Source: Spirochaetales bacterium
GTDB taxonomy: Bacteria > Spirochaetota > Spirochaetia > SPDA01
Reading direction: 5' to 3'
NCBI GenBank assembly: GCA_004525155.1
Contig: SPDA01000212.1
Coordinates: 1 to 5,065 of the forward strand
DNA length: 5,065 nucleotides
Shown: positions 1 through 5,065 of the stretch, one piece after another
Position numbering within the stretch: position 1 is the first letter of the stretch
Layout of the letters: every line of letters starts with the position of its first letter
Notes under the pieces: generated by a model
The model's database searches: none
Told to the model about the DNA's origin: nothing
The model's input: the letters and a program-made list of their open reading frames with translations, nothing else
Translations under genes and position numbers: made by a program

Positions 1-24
1 GCCGGCCCCCTTTACGGAGCCGGC
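1..24 (-). terminator. possible intrinsic terminator of ppk2, cut by the window edge
   Basis: GCCGGC at 1-6 and GCCGGC at 19-24 are reverse complements and can form a six-base-pair GC stem with a 12-base loop. On the minus strand this lies immediately after the ppk2 coding region and includes the first base of its TAG stop codon. A run of U residues would be needed to call an intrinsic terminator. It would lie to the left of base 1 and cannot be seen, so this is only a candidate. Confidence 0.3.
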
Positions 25-809
25 TAATATTTCTCAGGCACGAAAGTCTGGTCGCTTATGGGCGGGCGGACGTAACCGGTATCGTCCTGCCGCTTCGGCA
101 GCTTGATAGGTTCGGGGGTAAGGTCCTTGTAGGGTATCATGCTTAACAGGTGCGATATGCAGTTGAGCCGGGCGCGTTTCTTGTCGTCCGCGTTTACCAC
201 GTACCAGGGCGCCTGTTTTATATCCGTGTGGGAGAACATGACATCTTTGGCCTTTGAATATTCCATCCATCTGCTGCGGGACTCGAGGTCCATGGGGCTG
301 AGCTTCCAGCGCTTGGTGGGATTCTCCAGGCGGGCTTGAAACCTCAATTCCTGCTCCTCGTCGCTTACGGAGAACCAGTACTTGATGAGGATGATGCCGG
401 AGCGGATAAGCATGCGTTCGAACTCGGGGCAGGTTCGTAAAAATTCTTCGTACTCCTTGTCCGTGCAGAACCCCATGACTCTTTCCACGCCTGCGCGGTT
501 GTACCAGCTCCTGTCAAACAGGACCATTTCACCTGCCGCCGGCAGGTGAGGTATGTAACGCTGGAAATACCATTGGGTTTTTTCCCGTTCCGTAGGTGTG
601 CCCAGGGCGACAACCCGGCAGGCCCTGGGGTTAAGGCTCTCGGTGATCCGTTTGATAACGCCTCCCTTGCCGGCTGCGTCCCTGCCTTCAAAAACGACGA
701 CAACCTTGAGCTTCTGGTTTTTAATCCACTCCTGGAGTTTGACCAGTTCCACCTGGAGTTTTGCAAGTTTCTTTTCGTAAAATTTTTTATCGAGTTTTTC
801 GCCGCTCAT
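24..809 (-). CDS. ppk2: polyphosphate kinase 2 (PPK2), class I-like, single domain
   Basis: PPK2 enzymes transfer the terminal phosphate of inorganic polyphosphate to a nucleotide. Class I members mainly convert NDP to NTP in the cytoplasm, in reversible reactions. The 261-residue protein has the P-loop GRDAAGKGG at residues 42-50 (Lys48), the Walker B and lid start LFDRSWYNRAGVE at 97-109 (Asp99, Arg100), then KYWFSVS at 143-149 and KRWKLSPMDLESRSRW at 166-181. The tail, YVRPPISDQTFVPEKY at 246-261, is also typical of one-domain class I enzymes, and the length is normal for a single-domain PPK2. The ATG at 809 is supported by GGAGG six bases upstream. It follows the acyltransferase gene on the same strand after an 86-base gap with its own possible promoter. 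Family assignment is very secure. The class and nucleotide preference are inferred from overall sequence resemblance only. No key residue is missing. Confidence 0.96.
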   Translation of the reverse strand: MSGEKLDKKFYEKKLAKLQVELVKLQEWIKNQKLKVVVVFEGRDAAGKGGVIKRITESLNPRACRVVALGTPTEREKTQWYFQRYIPHLPAAGEMVLFDRSWYNRAGVERVMGFCTDKEYEEFLRTCPEFERMLIRSGIILIKYWFSVSDEEQELRFQARLENPTKRWKLSPMDLESRSRWMEYSKAKDVMFSHTDIKQAPWYVVNADDKKRARLNCISHLLSMIPYKDLTPEPIKLPKRQDDTGYVRPPISDQTFVPEKY

Positions 810-815
810 GGATAC

Positions 816-820
816 CCTCC
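816..820 (-). promoter_or_regulatory. ribosome binding site of ppk2
   Basis: The minus strand reads GGAGG here, six bases before the ATG at 807-809. It is a full-strength Shine-Dalgarno core and decides the ppk2 start. It contrasts with the two plus-strand starts at 2779 and 4066, which lack any such site. Confidence 0.85.
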
Positions 821-832
821 GTCACAAGAACA

Positions 833-861
833 AGTATATCCGTATTAAACTGAAATGCAAA
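833..861 (-). promoter_or_regulatory. possible sigma-70 promoter for ppk2
   Basis: On the minus strand TTTGCA (complement of 856-861, four of six matches to the -35 consensus) is followed after 17 bases by TATACT (complement of 833-838, five of six to the -10 consensus). Transcription would start near 826, giving a short leader of about 16 bases that contains the GGAGG site. The gap 810-895 between the acyltransferase stop and ppk2 holds no convincing terminator. ppk2 could therefore also be read through from the upstream genes. Confidence 0.4.
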
Positions 862-895
862 CAAGCGGGTGACTGTATGCGGTTTTTCGGGCGCG

Positions 896-1813
896 TCAGA
901 CCGGCAATCCGTACAGGCTGCGTTTCAGCTTTGCGGCAATGTATCTGGCAAGCGCCTTACCGCTCCCTTCCGCGGCTGCTTCATCGGAACGCAGCAGTTC
1001 AGCGGAATAGGCCGGGCAGCCCGCGCTGATGCGCACGGCATGTTTTTTCATCAGGCGGAAAAGGAGAATGCGGAGGGCGATCCTCTGCCCGCGCTCTTCC
1101 CAGTCCGGGGGAAGGATTCCGGCTTTTGCTTCCAAGGCAGGAAAAATACCGCTCACCTTGACCGCCTGCAGCGGCAGGTTCACTCCGGCTTCGCTGCAGC
1201 GCAGCGTGATATACCCTACCAGGGAGGACCATTGCGCATTCGCGGGGGAAACTTCAGGATAAACCATGGGGTCCGGCTCGATTTTCCCGGCAGGATAGAG
1301 AAGCAGGCAGCCTCCTGACACAAGGTATTTAACGGCAATGTCCGCGAGCCGGGCCCTGTCCATTACGTTGTCGCCGAGCAGGAACAGAAGTTTCGAAAGG
1401 TTCGGGAGGGCCCTGAAAAAAGGTTTGTCTGCAACAAGTATCTTGACGTCCGGCCTCGGAAGAACAGACAGTAAGGCCATGGAATCCCCTATGCCGGGGT
1501 GGTTGGAAAGTATGAGCAAAGGTCCGGCAGGAACAAAGACATTCCCTGATACCTTGGAACCGGCAGCATCGGCAGCGCCGGCATAAAACTGTTTCAGCAG
1601 CCAGTCCGCCGCCGGCCTGAGTCCCTCCCTGCCGATTTTAGCGTCAAACCTCCGCAACAGCAGCGTAAAATAAAGGGCAGGAATAAAAAAGGCAAGGGCC
1701 GCCAGGAACCGGAAAATAACTGCGTGAATTCGCCGATCTCCCCGCTTTATGCCAGCTGCTTCGAGCATGTCGTGAAGATTGGCGCTATATAAAACTATAA
1801 AGGAATTTTTCAC
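896..1813 (-). CDS. PlsC-like lysophospholipid/glycerol acyltransferase family membrane protein
   Basis: This is probably a membrane-bound acyltransferase of the LPLAT/PlsC superfamily, which moves a fatty acyl chain onto a lysolipid or glycerol-type acceptor. The 305-residue protein has a basic N-terminus and one strongly hydrophobic segment at about 31-53, likely a membrane anchor. The catalytic HX4D motif follows in SNHPGIGDS (His105, Asp110). YPAGKIEPD at 173-181 sits where the family usually has (F/Y)PEGxR. DKPFF at 129-133 and a proline-containing ILVADK strand between these blocks also fit. The GTG start at 1813 overlaps the upstream methyltransferase stop as GTGA, implying translational coupling; an internal ATG at residue 16 has no better ribosome binding site. 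The substrate is unknown. The altered third block (Ala for Glu, no Thr-Arg) makes a standard PlsC role in phosphatidic acid synthesis uncertain. Confidence 0.85.
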   Translation of the reverse strand: MKNSFIVLYSANLHDMLEAAGIKRGDRRIHAVIFRFLAALAFFIPALYFTLLLRRFDAKIGREGLRPAADWLLKQFYAGAADAAGSKVSGNVFVPAGPLLILSNHPGIGDSMALLSVLPRPDVKILVADKPFFRALPNLSKLLFLLGDNVMDRARLADIAVKYLVSGGCLLLYPAGKIEPDPMVYPEVSPANAQWSSLVGYITLRCSEAGVNLPLQAVKVSGIFPALEAKAGILPPDWEERGQRIALRILLFRLMKKHAVRISAGCPAYSAELLRSDEAAAEGSGKALARYIAAKLKRSLYGLPV

Positions 1814-2685
1814 GGTTTCCGGGCCAGAATGTCCATCTGGTGGGCGATATAGACAAGAGTACCGTTATTTATCTGCGCCCGTCTTTCCTCAATCCAGGAC
1901 ATCAGGGTGCCGCTGTCGAAGCCCTGCCCCGATACCGAATCTTCCACCATGGAGAGAATGGCGGACAGAAACAGACGTTCCTCCTCCGTGTGGCCAGAAC
2001 TTCCGTCGGGAAGGAGCCGGGGAACTACCGCCCAATCCGAGGCCCCGGCATCCAGAATGGGGATGCGGTTATCCGCGAGATACCGGAAAATTTCTGCGCA
2101 GGATTTGTCCGTACCCCTGTAGGCGCCCTTCACGGCCCTCATGCTTTCGTGGTAGCAGCCGATTATTTCTTCATCAGCGGGCAGGGAAGGGTAGAAGTCC
2201 GTCAGGCCGTCGTAGTTAATGGTTAGATAGACAAGGCCGCCCGGATCCATCAGGCTTAACGCGTTTCCGAGAATGACCCGGATATCCACCAGATCGAGAA
2301 AAGCGTGGGCTAGGATTACGTCGAAAAGAATATCAGGCGGCCTGCCTGAAAGCCAGGCCCCGGCCTCGAGAGCATGAAAGGAAAGATCCGGCATGATTCC
2401 GGATGTGTTTTTTCTGTACCATCGTTTCAGCCGGACCTCCGCCTCCTTAAGAAGTGCCGGGTTGTCATCCAGCATGGTGTAGCTCATGCCCGAAGGATCG
2501 GCTGCCTCGAGCAGGCGTTCACACATGGTACCGATGCCCGCGCCCAGTTCGAGAATTCTTGCCTGCTTTTGCTTTTTGAGTTTTTTCAGACGGTTCACGA
2601 ATACAAGCCAGACCCGCAGATTCAGGGACCTGTCGTCCGTGGTTTTTTTCGCGTACAGATACTGTATGAATCGCTTATTGTTCAT
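1810..2685 (-). CDS. class I SAM-dependent methyltransferase
   Basis: This protein of 291 residues should use S-adenosylmethionine to methylate an unidentified acceptor. With numbering from the ATG at 2685, the glycine-rich SAM-binding motif ILELGAGIGT is at 44-53. An acidic strand end, YTMLDDN, is at 69-75, and FDVILAHAFLDLVD at 121-134 is the usual post-motif strand. LMDPGGLVYLTINYDG at 145-160 is the typical late strand of the Rossmann fold. A further C-terminal part of roughly 130 residues, with the sequence TLVYIAHQMD near its end, is probably specific to the subfamily. The ATG at 2700 would add five residues but has no Shine-Dalgarno site, whereas AGAAGG lies six bases before the ATG at 2685, so I prefer 2685. 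The stop overlaps the acyltransferase GTG. There are no obvious membrane segments, so it is presumably cytoplasmic. The substrate cannot be named; the coupled neighbour suggests a lipid or amphiphile. Confidence 0.85.
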   Translation of the reverse strand: MNNKRFIQYLYAKKTTDDRSLNLRVWLVFVNRLKKLKKQKQARILELGAGIGTMCERLLEAADPSGMSYTMLDDNPALLKEAEVRLKRWYRKNTSGIMPDLSFHALEAGAWLSGRPPDILFDVILAHAFLDLVDIRVILGNALSLMDPGGLVYLTINYDGLTDFYPSLPADEEIIGCYHESMRAVKGAYRGTDKSCAEIFRYLADNRIPILDAGASDWAVVPRLLPDGSSGHTEEERLFLSAILSMVEDSVSGQGFDSGTLMSWIEERRAQINNGTLVYIAHQMDILARKP

Positions 2686-2691
2686 CGCCAG

Positions 2692-2697
2692 CCTTCT
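2692..2697 (-). promoter_or_regulatory. ribosome binding site choosing the methyltransferase start
   Basis: The minus strand reads AGAAGG, six bases before the ATG at 2683-2685. It lies inside the five-codon extension that the alternative ATG at 2698-2700 would require. The base context of that upstream ATG (GGTATA) has no Shine-Dalgarno match. This site is the main reason for preferring 2685. Confidence 0.55.
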
Positions 2698-2703
2698 CAT
2701 TAT

Positions 2704-2732
2704 ACCGTATGGAATGAAAAAGGCGGTGTCAA
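2704..2732 (-). promoter_or_regulatory. leftward sigma-70 promoter for the methyltransferase-acyltransferase genes
   Basis: The minus strand has a perfect -35 hexamer TTGACA (complement of 2727-2732). After 17 bases comes TACGGT (complement of 2704-2709), which keeps only the TAnnnT skeleton of a -10 box. A start near 2697 would give a leader of about 12 bases with the AGAAGG site. A perfect TATAAT (complement of 2699-2704) is also present but lies 22 bases from TTGACA, too far for normal spacing. Which hexamer is the true -10 is uncertain. Confidence 0.45.
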
Positions 2733-2748
2733 GTCTTTTTATCTTGAC
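2728..2748. repeat. inverted repeat GTCAAG-N9-CTTGAC between divergent genes
   Basis: GTCAAG at 2728-2733 and CTTGAC at 2743-2748 are perfect reverse complements separated by nine bases. The left arm lies largely within the leftward -35 box (2727-2732). The right arm lies largely within the rightward -35 box (2744-2749). The symmetry can be explained by two back-to-back -35 hexamers, but the position would also suit an operator controlling both transcription units. Confidence 0.6.
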
Positions 2749-2772
2749 TTCCCCCTCTTAATCTTCTTTAAT
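2744..2772 (+). promoter_or_regulatory. rightward sigma-70 promoter driving phzF, predicted leaderless
   Basis: TTGACT at 2744-2749 (five of six matches) is followed after exactly 17 bases by TTTAAT at 2767-2772 (five of six matches). The expected initiation point, about seven bases downstream of the -10 box, coincides with the A of the ATG at 2779. The transcript would thus have essentially no 5' leader. No GGAG-like sequence is present at 2750-2778, which agrees with leaderless initiation. Confidence 0.6.
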
Positions 2773-2778
2773 CAACCT

Positions 2779-3600
2779 ATGAAACTTTATCAGGTTGATT
2801 CTTTCGCCGACAGGCCCTTCAAGGGCAATCCTGCCGGAGTGTGCGTTCTCTCCGGGGAAGAGGCGGCCCGGGCGGCTGACCAGTGGATGCAGGACCTTGC
2901 CATGGAAATGAATCTCTCTGAAACCGCTTTCCTTTTCAAAGAAAAGGAAACCTACAGCCTGCGGTGGTTCACGCCGGCGGTGGAAGTTGATCTCTGCGGG
3001 CATGCCACGCTCGCCTCAGCCCACATCCTGTGGTCCGAGAAATTCGAGCCGGAAGATTCCGAGCTGATATTCAATACCAGGAGCGGCAGGCTCGGCGCCG
3101 CGAACCGCGCAGGATGGATAACCCTCGATTTTCCCTCCGACGGGCCGGTGGAGGCAGACCCTCCGGAAGGTCTTCTCGACGCGCTTTTTGCCGGCGGCGG
3201 GACCGGTTCTGCTGCGCCGGTTTATTCCGGCAAAACAAAGTTTGACTGGTTTGTGTGTGTGGCGACTGAAGAAGAGGTGCGGCGCGTCCGGCCGAATTTT
3301 GAAGCCCTGGCAGAAGTGACCGGCCGGGGCGTCGTGATCACGGCTCCGTCGTCGGACAGCGCTTACGACTTCGTTTCGAGGTTTTTCGCGCCGGCAGCCG
3401 GCATTCCGGAAGACCCGGTAACCGGTTCGGCACACTGCTGCCTGGGACCCTACTGGCAGGCCCGGCTTAAGAAAAATGAATTTACCGCGTACCAGGCATC
3501 ACCGCGGGGGGGTGTGGTCAAGGTGGAAGTCAGGGACCGGCGGACGCGGATATCCGGCAAAGCCCTGACAATATTTGAATTATCCCCGCGGGATATATAG
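2779..3600 (+). CDS. PhzF family isomerase/epimerase-like protein
   Basis: This 273-residue protein belongs to the PhzF/YddE fold family, two pseudo-symmetric halves related to diaminopimelate epimerase. PhzF itself isomerises a dihydro-hydroxyanthranilate in phenazine synthesis, but most family members have unknown substrates and no phenazine genes are nearby. The N-terminus MKLYQVDSFADRPFKGNPAG (1-20) is the family signature. NLSETAF at 45-51 carries the likely catalytic Glu48. DLCGHAT at 71-77 and EDPVTGSAH at 211-219 are the conserved glycine-rich active-site loops of the two halves. The length is normal. An open frame extends back to 2374, but it is antisense to the methyltransferase, and the family N-terminus fixes the ATG at 2779. 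That ATG has no ribosome binding site. Its stop overlaps the Shine-Dalgarno site of the downstream cupin, so the two are almost certainly co-transcribed. Confidence 0.94.
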   Translation: MKLYQVDSFADRPFKGNPAGVCVLSGEEAARAADQWMQDLAMEMNLSETAFLFKEKETYSLRWFTPAVEVDLCGHATLASAHILWSEKFEPEDSELIFNTRSGRLGAANRAGWITLDFPSDGPVEADPPEGLLDALFAGGGTGSAAPVYSGKTKFDWFVCVATEEEVRRVRPNFEALAEVTGRGVVITAPSSDSAYDFVSRFFAPAAGIPEDPVTGSAHCCLGPYWQARLKKNEFTAYQASPRGGVVKVEVRDRRTRISGKALTIFELSPRDI

Positions 3601-3604
3601 GAGG
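3600..3604 (+). promoter_or_regulatory. ribosome binding site of the cupin gene
   Basis: GGAGG begins on the last base of the phzF TAG stop (3598-3600) and lies six bases before the ATG at 3611. This strong site fixes the cupin start. A ribosome terminating on phzF would stand directly over it, which suggests coupled translation. Confidence 0.85.
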
Positions 3605-3610
3605 TACATT

Positions 3611-3970
3611 ATGGCAGAACTGATATCGGCGCCTTCCCTCGTGAAGGCAGCGGGAACCAAGCCGAAACTCATCGAGGAATACATCGGTGTCGTTAATACG
3701 GAAAGCGACGAGGTGAGCATAGCGCGCATGAGGAGTCCCCAGGGATGGACTGAGCCCGGACAGAAGCCCGAGTTCGACGAATACACGGTGGTCCTCAAAG
3801 GCAGTCTCCTGGTAAAGACAAAAACGAACGGGTACGATGTAAAGGCCGGTCAGGCCTTCATCGCGAGGAAAGGGGAATGGGTGCAGTACAGTACGCCTCA
3901 CGAAGGAGCCGAATACATCTCCGTCTGCCTGCCCGCCTTTTCCCTGGAAGCGGTACACAGAGACAGCTGA
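3611..3970 (+). CDS. small cupin domain protein lacking the usual metal-binding histidines
   Basis: This 119-residue protein has a single cupin (small beta-barrel) domain. The first cupin region is GWTEPGQKPEFDEYTVVLKG (45-64), and the second is VKAGQAFIARKGEWVQYSTP (77-96) with the usual Gly-Gln and Lys-Gly-Glu turn. The standard HxH...E and later H metal ligands are absent: only His97 and His116 occur, neither in a ligand position. Acidic residues (Glu54, Asp56, Glu57) occupy the first site. It resembles EutQ-like and other short stand-alone cupins, many of which have no assigned activity. It is probably a cytoplasmic binding protein or a non-classical enzyme. It follows phzF after ten bases with a strong ribosome binding site, so it may act on the same or a related small molecule. 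The in-frame TTG at 3575 is rejected because it lies within phzF and lacks a comparable site. Confidence 0.85.
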   Translation: MAELISAPSLVKAAGTKPKLIEEYIGVVNTESDEVSIARMRSPQGWTEPGQKPEFDEYTVVLKGSLLVKTKTNGYDVKAGQAFIARKGEWVQYSTPHEGAEYISVCLPAFSLEAVHRDS

Positions 3971-3979
3971 ATGCCGGGA

Positions 3980-3998
3980 CTGCCTGTAACCGGGGCAG
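3980..3998 (+). other. weak hairpin after the cupin gene
   Basis: CTGCC at 3980-3984 can pair with GGCAG at 3994-3998, leaving a nine-base loop. It stands ten bases after the cupin stop codon, where a terminator would be expected. No U-run follows (the next bases are GATGTGTAAA), so it is not a recognisable intrinsic terminator. Confidence 0.25.
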
Positions 3999-4038
3999 GA
4001 TGTGTAAATCCGGCTGGGGCATGCTGCCTTAACACATC
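3999..4038. repeat. nested inverted repeat GATGTGT-N26-ACACATC
   Basis: GATGTGT at 3999-4005 is the perfect reverse complement of ACACATC at 4032-4038. The 26 bases between them contain a smaller hairpin, GGCA-TGC-TGCC (4018-4028). A further pair, ATCCGG at 4008-4013 and CCGGAT at 4040-4045, crosses the outer stem and would compete with it. The right arm overlaps the proposed -35 box of the downstream signalling gene. This could be an operator, a transcript-end structure or chance. Confidence 0.4.
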
Positions 4039-4058
4039 ACCGGATATTCGTGTACAAT
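4029..4058 (+). promoter_or_regulatory. sigma-70 promoter for the PAS-GGDEF gene, predicted leaderless
   Basis: TTAACA at 4029-4034 (five of six matches to the -35 box) is followed after 18 bases by TACAAT at 4053-4058 (five of six to the -10 box). Transcription would start around 4065-4066, on the proposed ATG at 4066. No Shine-Dalgarno sequence is found in the 20 bases before that ATG. The layout matches the promoter placed against the phzF start. Confidence 0.5.
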
Positions 4059-4065
4059 GTTGATA

Positions 4066-5065
4066 ATGAAGAAAGGATCTTCTGCCGCAGCTACTCCATC
4101 GGACCGGATGAATATTGAATCCCGTTACAGAGACCTCATAAATCACATGCCTGTCGGTGTGTACAGGACAGCTACGGACGGATCCATACTGGAATGCAAC
4201 ACAATCCTTGCGCAAATTCTGGGCTTCTCCAGTGCTGAGGAAGTAAGAAAAATTAACGCCGCCGAATTTTACCTGCAGCAGAAGGAGCGGAAAGAGCATA
4301 TTGAACGGTTCGAAAGGGAAGAATCCCAGTATGAAGAATTCCAGTTAAAGAAAAAAAACGGGGATATTATATTCGTTAAGGATTACACTTATGTGGTCCG
4401 GGACGAGGACGGAAAAATCCTCTATTACAACGGGATTATCGTCGATATAACGGACCAGAAACAGTCCGAAAAAGCGCTGCGGGATTCCGAAGGGGATTAC
4501 CGCAATCTTTTCGAACGCGCCCACGATGCCATCATGATAATTACCGTGGATAAGGAGATAATTCTCGACGTAAACACCCGCGCCTGCGAATTGTATGGTT
4601 TCGCGAAAGAAGAGTTTATCGGCAAGTCTCTTGAATCCCTGTCCAAGAACGTGCGTCTGGGCAAGGAGCGCATAAAAAAAACCCTTGAAGAAAAATTTCT
4701 GGATAATTTTGAGACCGTGCATTTCAGCAAGAACAGGGAAGAAATGGTCCTGGAGATTAACGCCGCTGTGGTAAACTACAAGGGCCAGCAGGCCATCCTG
4801 AGCATTAATCGCGACATTACGGAACGCAAAAAAATGGAGAAACTGATTCACCGGCTTGCATATTTCGACTCCCTTTCCGGCCTTCCGAACCGCAAGCTGT
4901 TCATGGACAGGCTTATCCAGGCCGTGGCCCGTGCGGAACGAAACGATATATCCCTGGCCGTGCTGTTTCTCGACCTGGATGGATTTAAATTGATCAACGA
5001 CAATTACGGCCATGTCCGGGGAGACAAAATTCTCTCTGGTGTTGGCGAGAGGCTTGCGGGCATAA
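4066..5065 (+). CDS. PAS-PAS-GGDEF signalling protein, 3' end outside the window
   Basis: This is probably a sensory diguanylate cyclase or related cyclic-di-GMP regulator; 333 residues are visible and the frame is open to the right edge. PAS domain 1 spans about 18-130 and ends in GIIVDITDQKQSEKALRDSE, the usual PAS-to-linker join. PAS domain 2 spans about 144-256, from YRNLFERAHDAIMII to INRDITERKKMEKL. The GGDEF domain starts at about 262 with LAYFDSLSGLPNRKLF, then FLDLDGFKLINDNYGHVRGD at 301-320, with the metal-binding Asp303. The GG(D/E)EF signature, inhibitory site and any EAL domain lie beyond the window, so activity cannot be judged. No membrane segment or signal peptide precedes PAS 1, so it looks cytoplasmic. 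The start is uncertain: in-frame ATGs occur at 4057, 4066 and 4108, none with a ribosome binding site. I chose 4066 because of the promoter position. It appears to be its own transcription unit, 95 bases after the cupin. Confidence 0.92.
   Translation, partial: MKKGSSAAATPSDRMNIESRYRDLINHMPVGVYRTATDGSILECNTILAQILGFSSAEEVRKINAAEFYLQQKERKEHIERFEREESQYEEFQLKKKNGDIIFVKDYTYVVRDEDGKILYYNGIIVDITDQKQSEKALRDSEGDYRNLFERAHDAIMIITVDKEIILDVNTRACELYGFAKEEFIGKSLESLSKNVRLGKERIKKTLEEKFLDNFETVHFSKNREEMVLEINAAVVNYKGQQAILSINRDITERKKMEKLIHRLAYFDSLSGLPNRKLFMDRLIQAVARAERNDISLAVLFLDLDGFKLINDNYGHVRGDKILSGVGERLAGI

Noticed and set aside
546..848. 100-codon plus-strand open frame
   Set aside because: It is the reverse-strand shadow of ppk2, with no family signature and no ribosome binding site worth noting.
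2686..2700. Longer methyltransferase start at the ATG at 2700
   Set aside because: No Shine-Dalgarno site precedes it, while AGAAGG precedes the ATG at 2685. The extra five residues carry no conserved motif. It remains possible.
2699..2732. TTGACA with the perfect TATAAT as the leftward promoter pair
   Set aside because: The spacing is 22 bases, outside the usual 16-18, and the TATAAT overlaps the unlikely ATG at 2700. I kept the weaker TACGGT at 17 bases as the pairing, with low certainty.
2374..2778. Upstream extension of the phzF open frame (405 bases)
   Set aside because: It is antisense to the methyltransferase and crosses the promoter region. The PhzF family signature begins exactly at the ATG at 2779.
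3575..3610. TTG start adding 12 residues to the cupin
   Set aside because: It lies inside the end of phzF, and GGAGG at 3600-3604 clearly serves the ATG at 3611.
2779..3970. Part of a phenazine biosynthesis cluster
   Set aside because: PhzF-family proteins are widespread outside phenazine producers and no other phz-type gene is in the window.
4345..5013. 222-codon open frame on the minus strand
   Set aside because: It lies wholly inside and antisense to the PAS-GGDEF gene, whose domains are clear in the plus frame. Its translation shows no motif I recognise.

Overview
The window comes from a bacterium of moderate GC content (slightly above half by eye). It holds five protein-coding genes and no RNA gene, insertion sequence or CRISPR array that I can see. 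The phylum cannot be fixed from this sequence. Sigma-70-type promoters and GGAGG-type ribosome binding sites are present. From memory, unverified, the methyltransferase and acyltransferase resemble families I associate with Chloroflexota, and the overall style would also fit a free-living spirochaete or a deltaproteobacterium.

Left part, minus strand (1-2700): in transcription order this half holds a class I SAM-dependent methyltransferase (start best placed at 2685), a PlsC-like membrane acyltransferase whose GTG start overlaps the methyltransferase stop (GTGA), and a class I-type polyphosphate kinase 2 (PPK2) with its own GGAGG site and a plausible promoter. The first two look translationally coupled and may act on the same unknown lipid or amphiphile. 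PPK2 would add polyphosphate-driven nucleotide phosphorylation. A GC-rich inverted repeat at the left edge may be its terminator, cut by the window boundary.

Centre (2686-2778): a 93-bp divergent intergenic region. Two sigma-70-like promoters stand back to back, and their -35 hexamers form the arms of a perfect inverted repeat (GTCAAG-N9-CTTGAC). The rightward promoter places transcription initiation on the ATG of the next gene, so that mRNA is predicted to be leaderless.

Right part, plus strand (2779-5065): a PhzF-family isomerase/epimerase-like gene is followed by a small cupin whose GGAGG site overlaps the phzF stop codon, making a two-gene operon. After a 95-bp gap with inverted repeats and another promoter lying directly against a start codon, a PAS-PAS-GGDEF signalling protein begins and runs off the right edge. 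It is probably a cyclic-di-GMP synthase or regulator.

No clearly new multi-gene system is visible. The most interesting points are the shared divergent promoter architecture with two predicted leaderless starts, and the coupled methyltransferase-acyltransferase pair with an altered acyltransferase motif.
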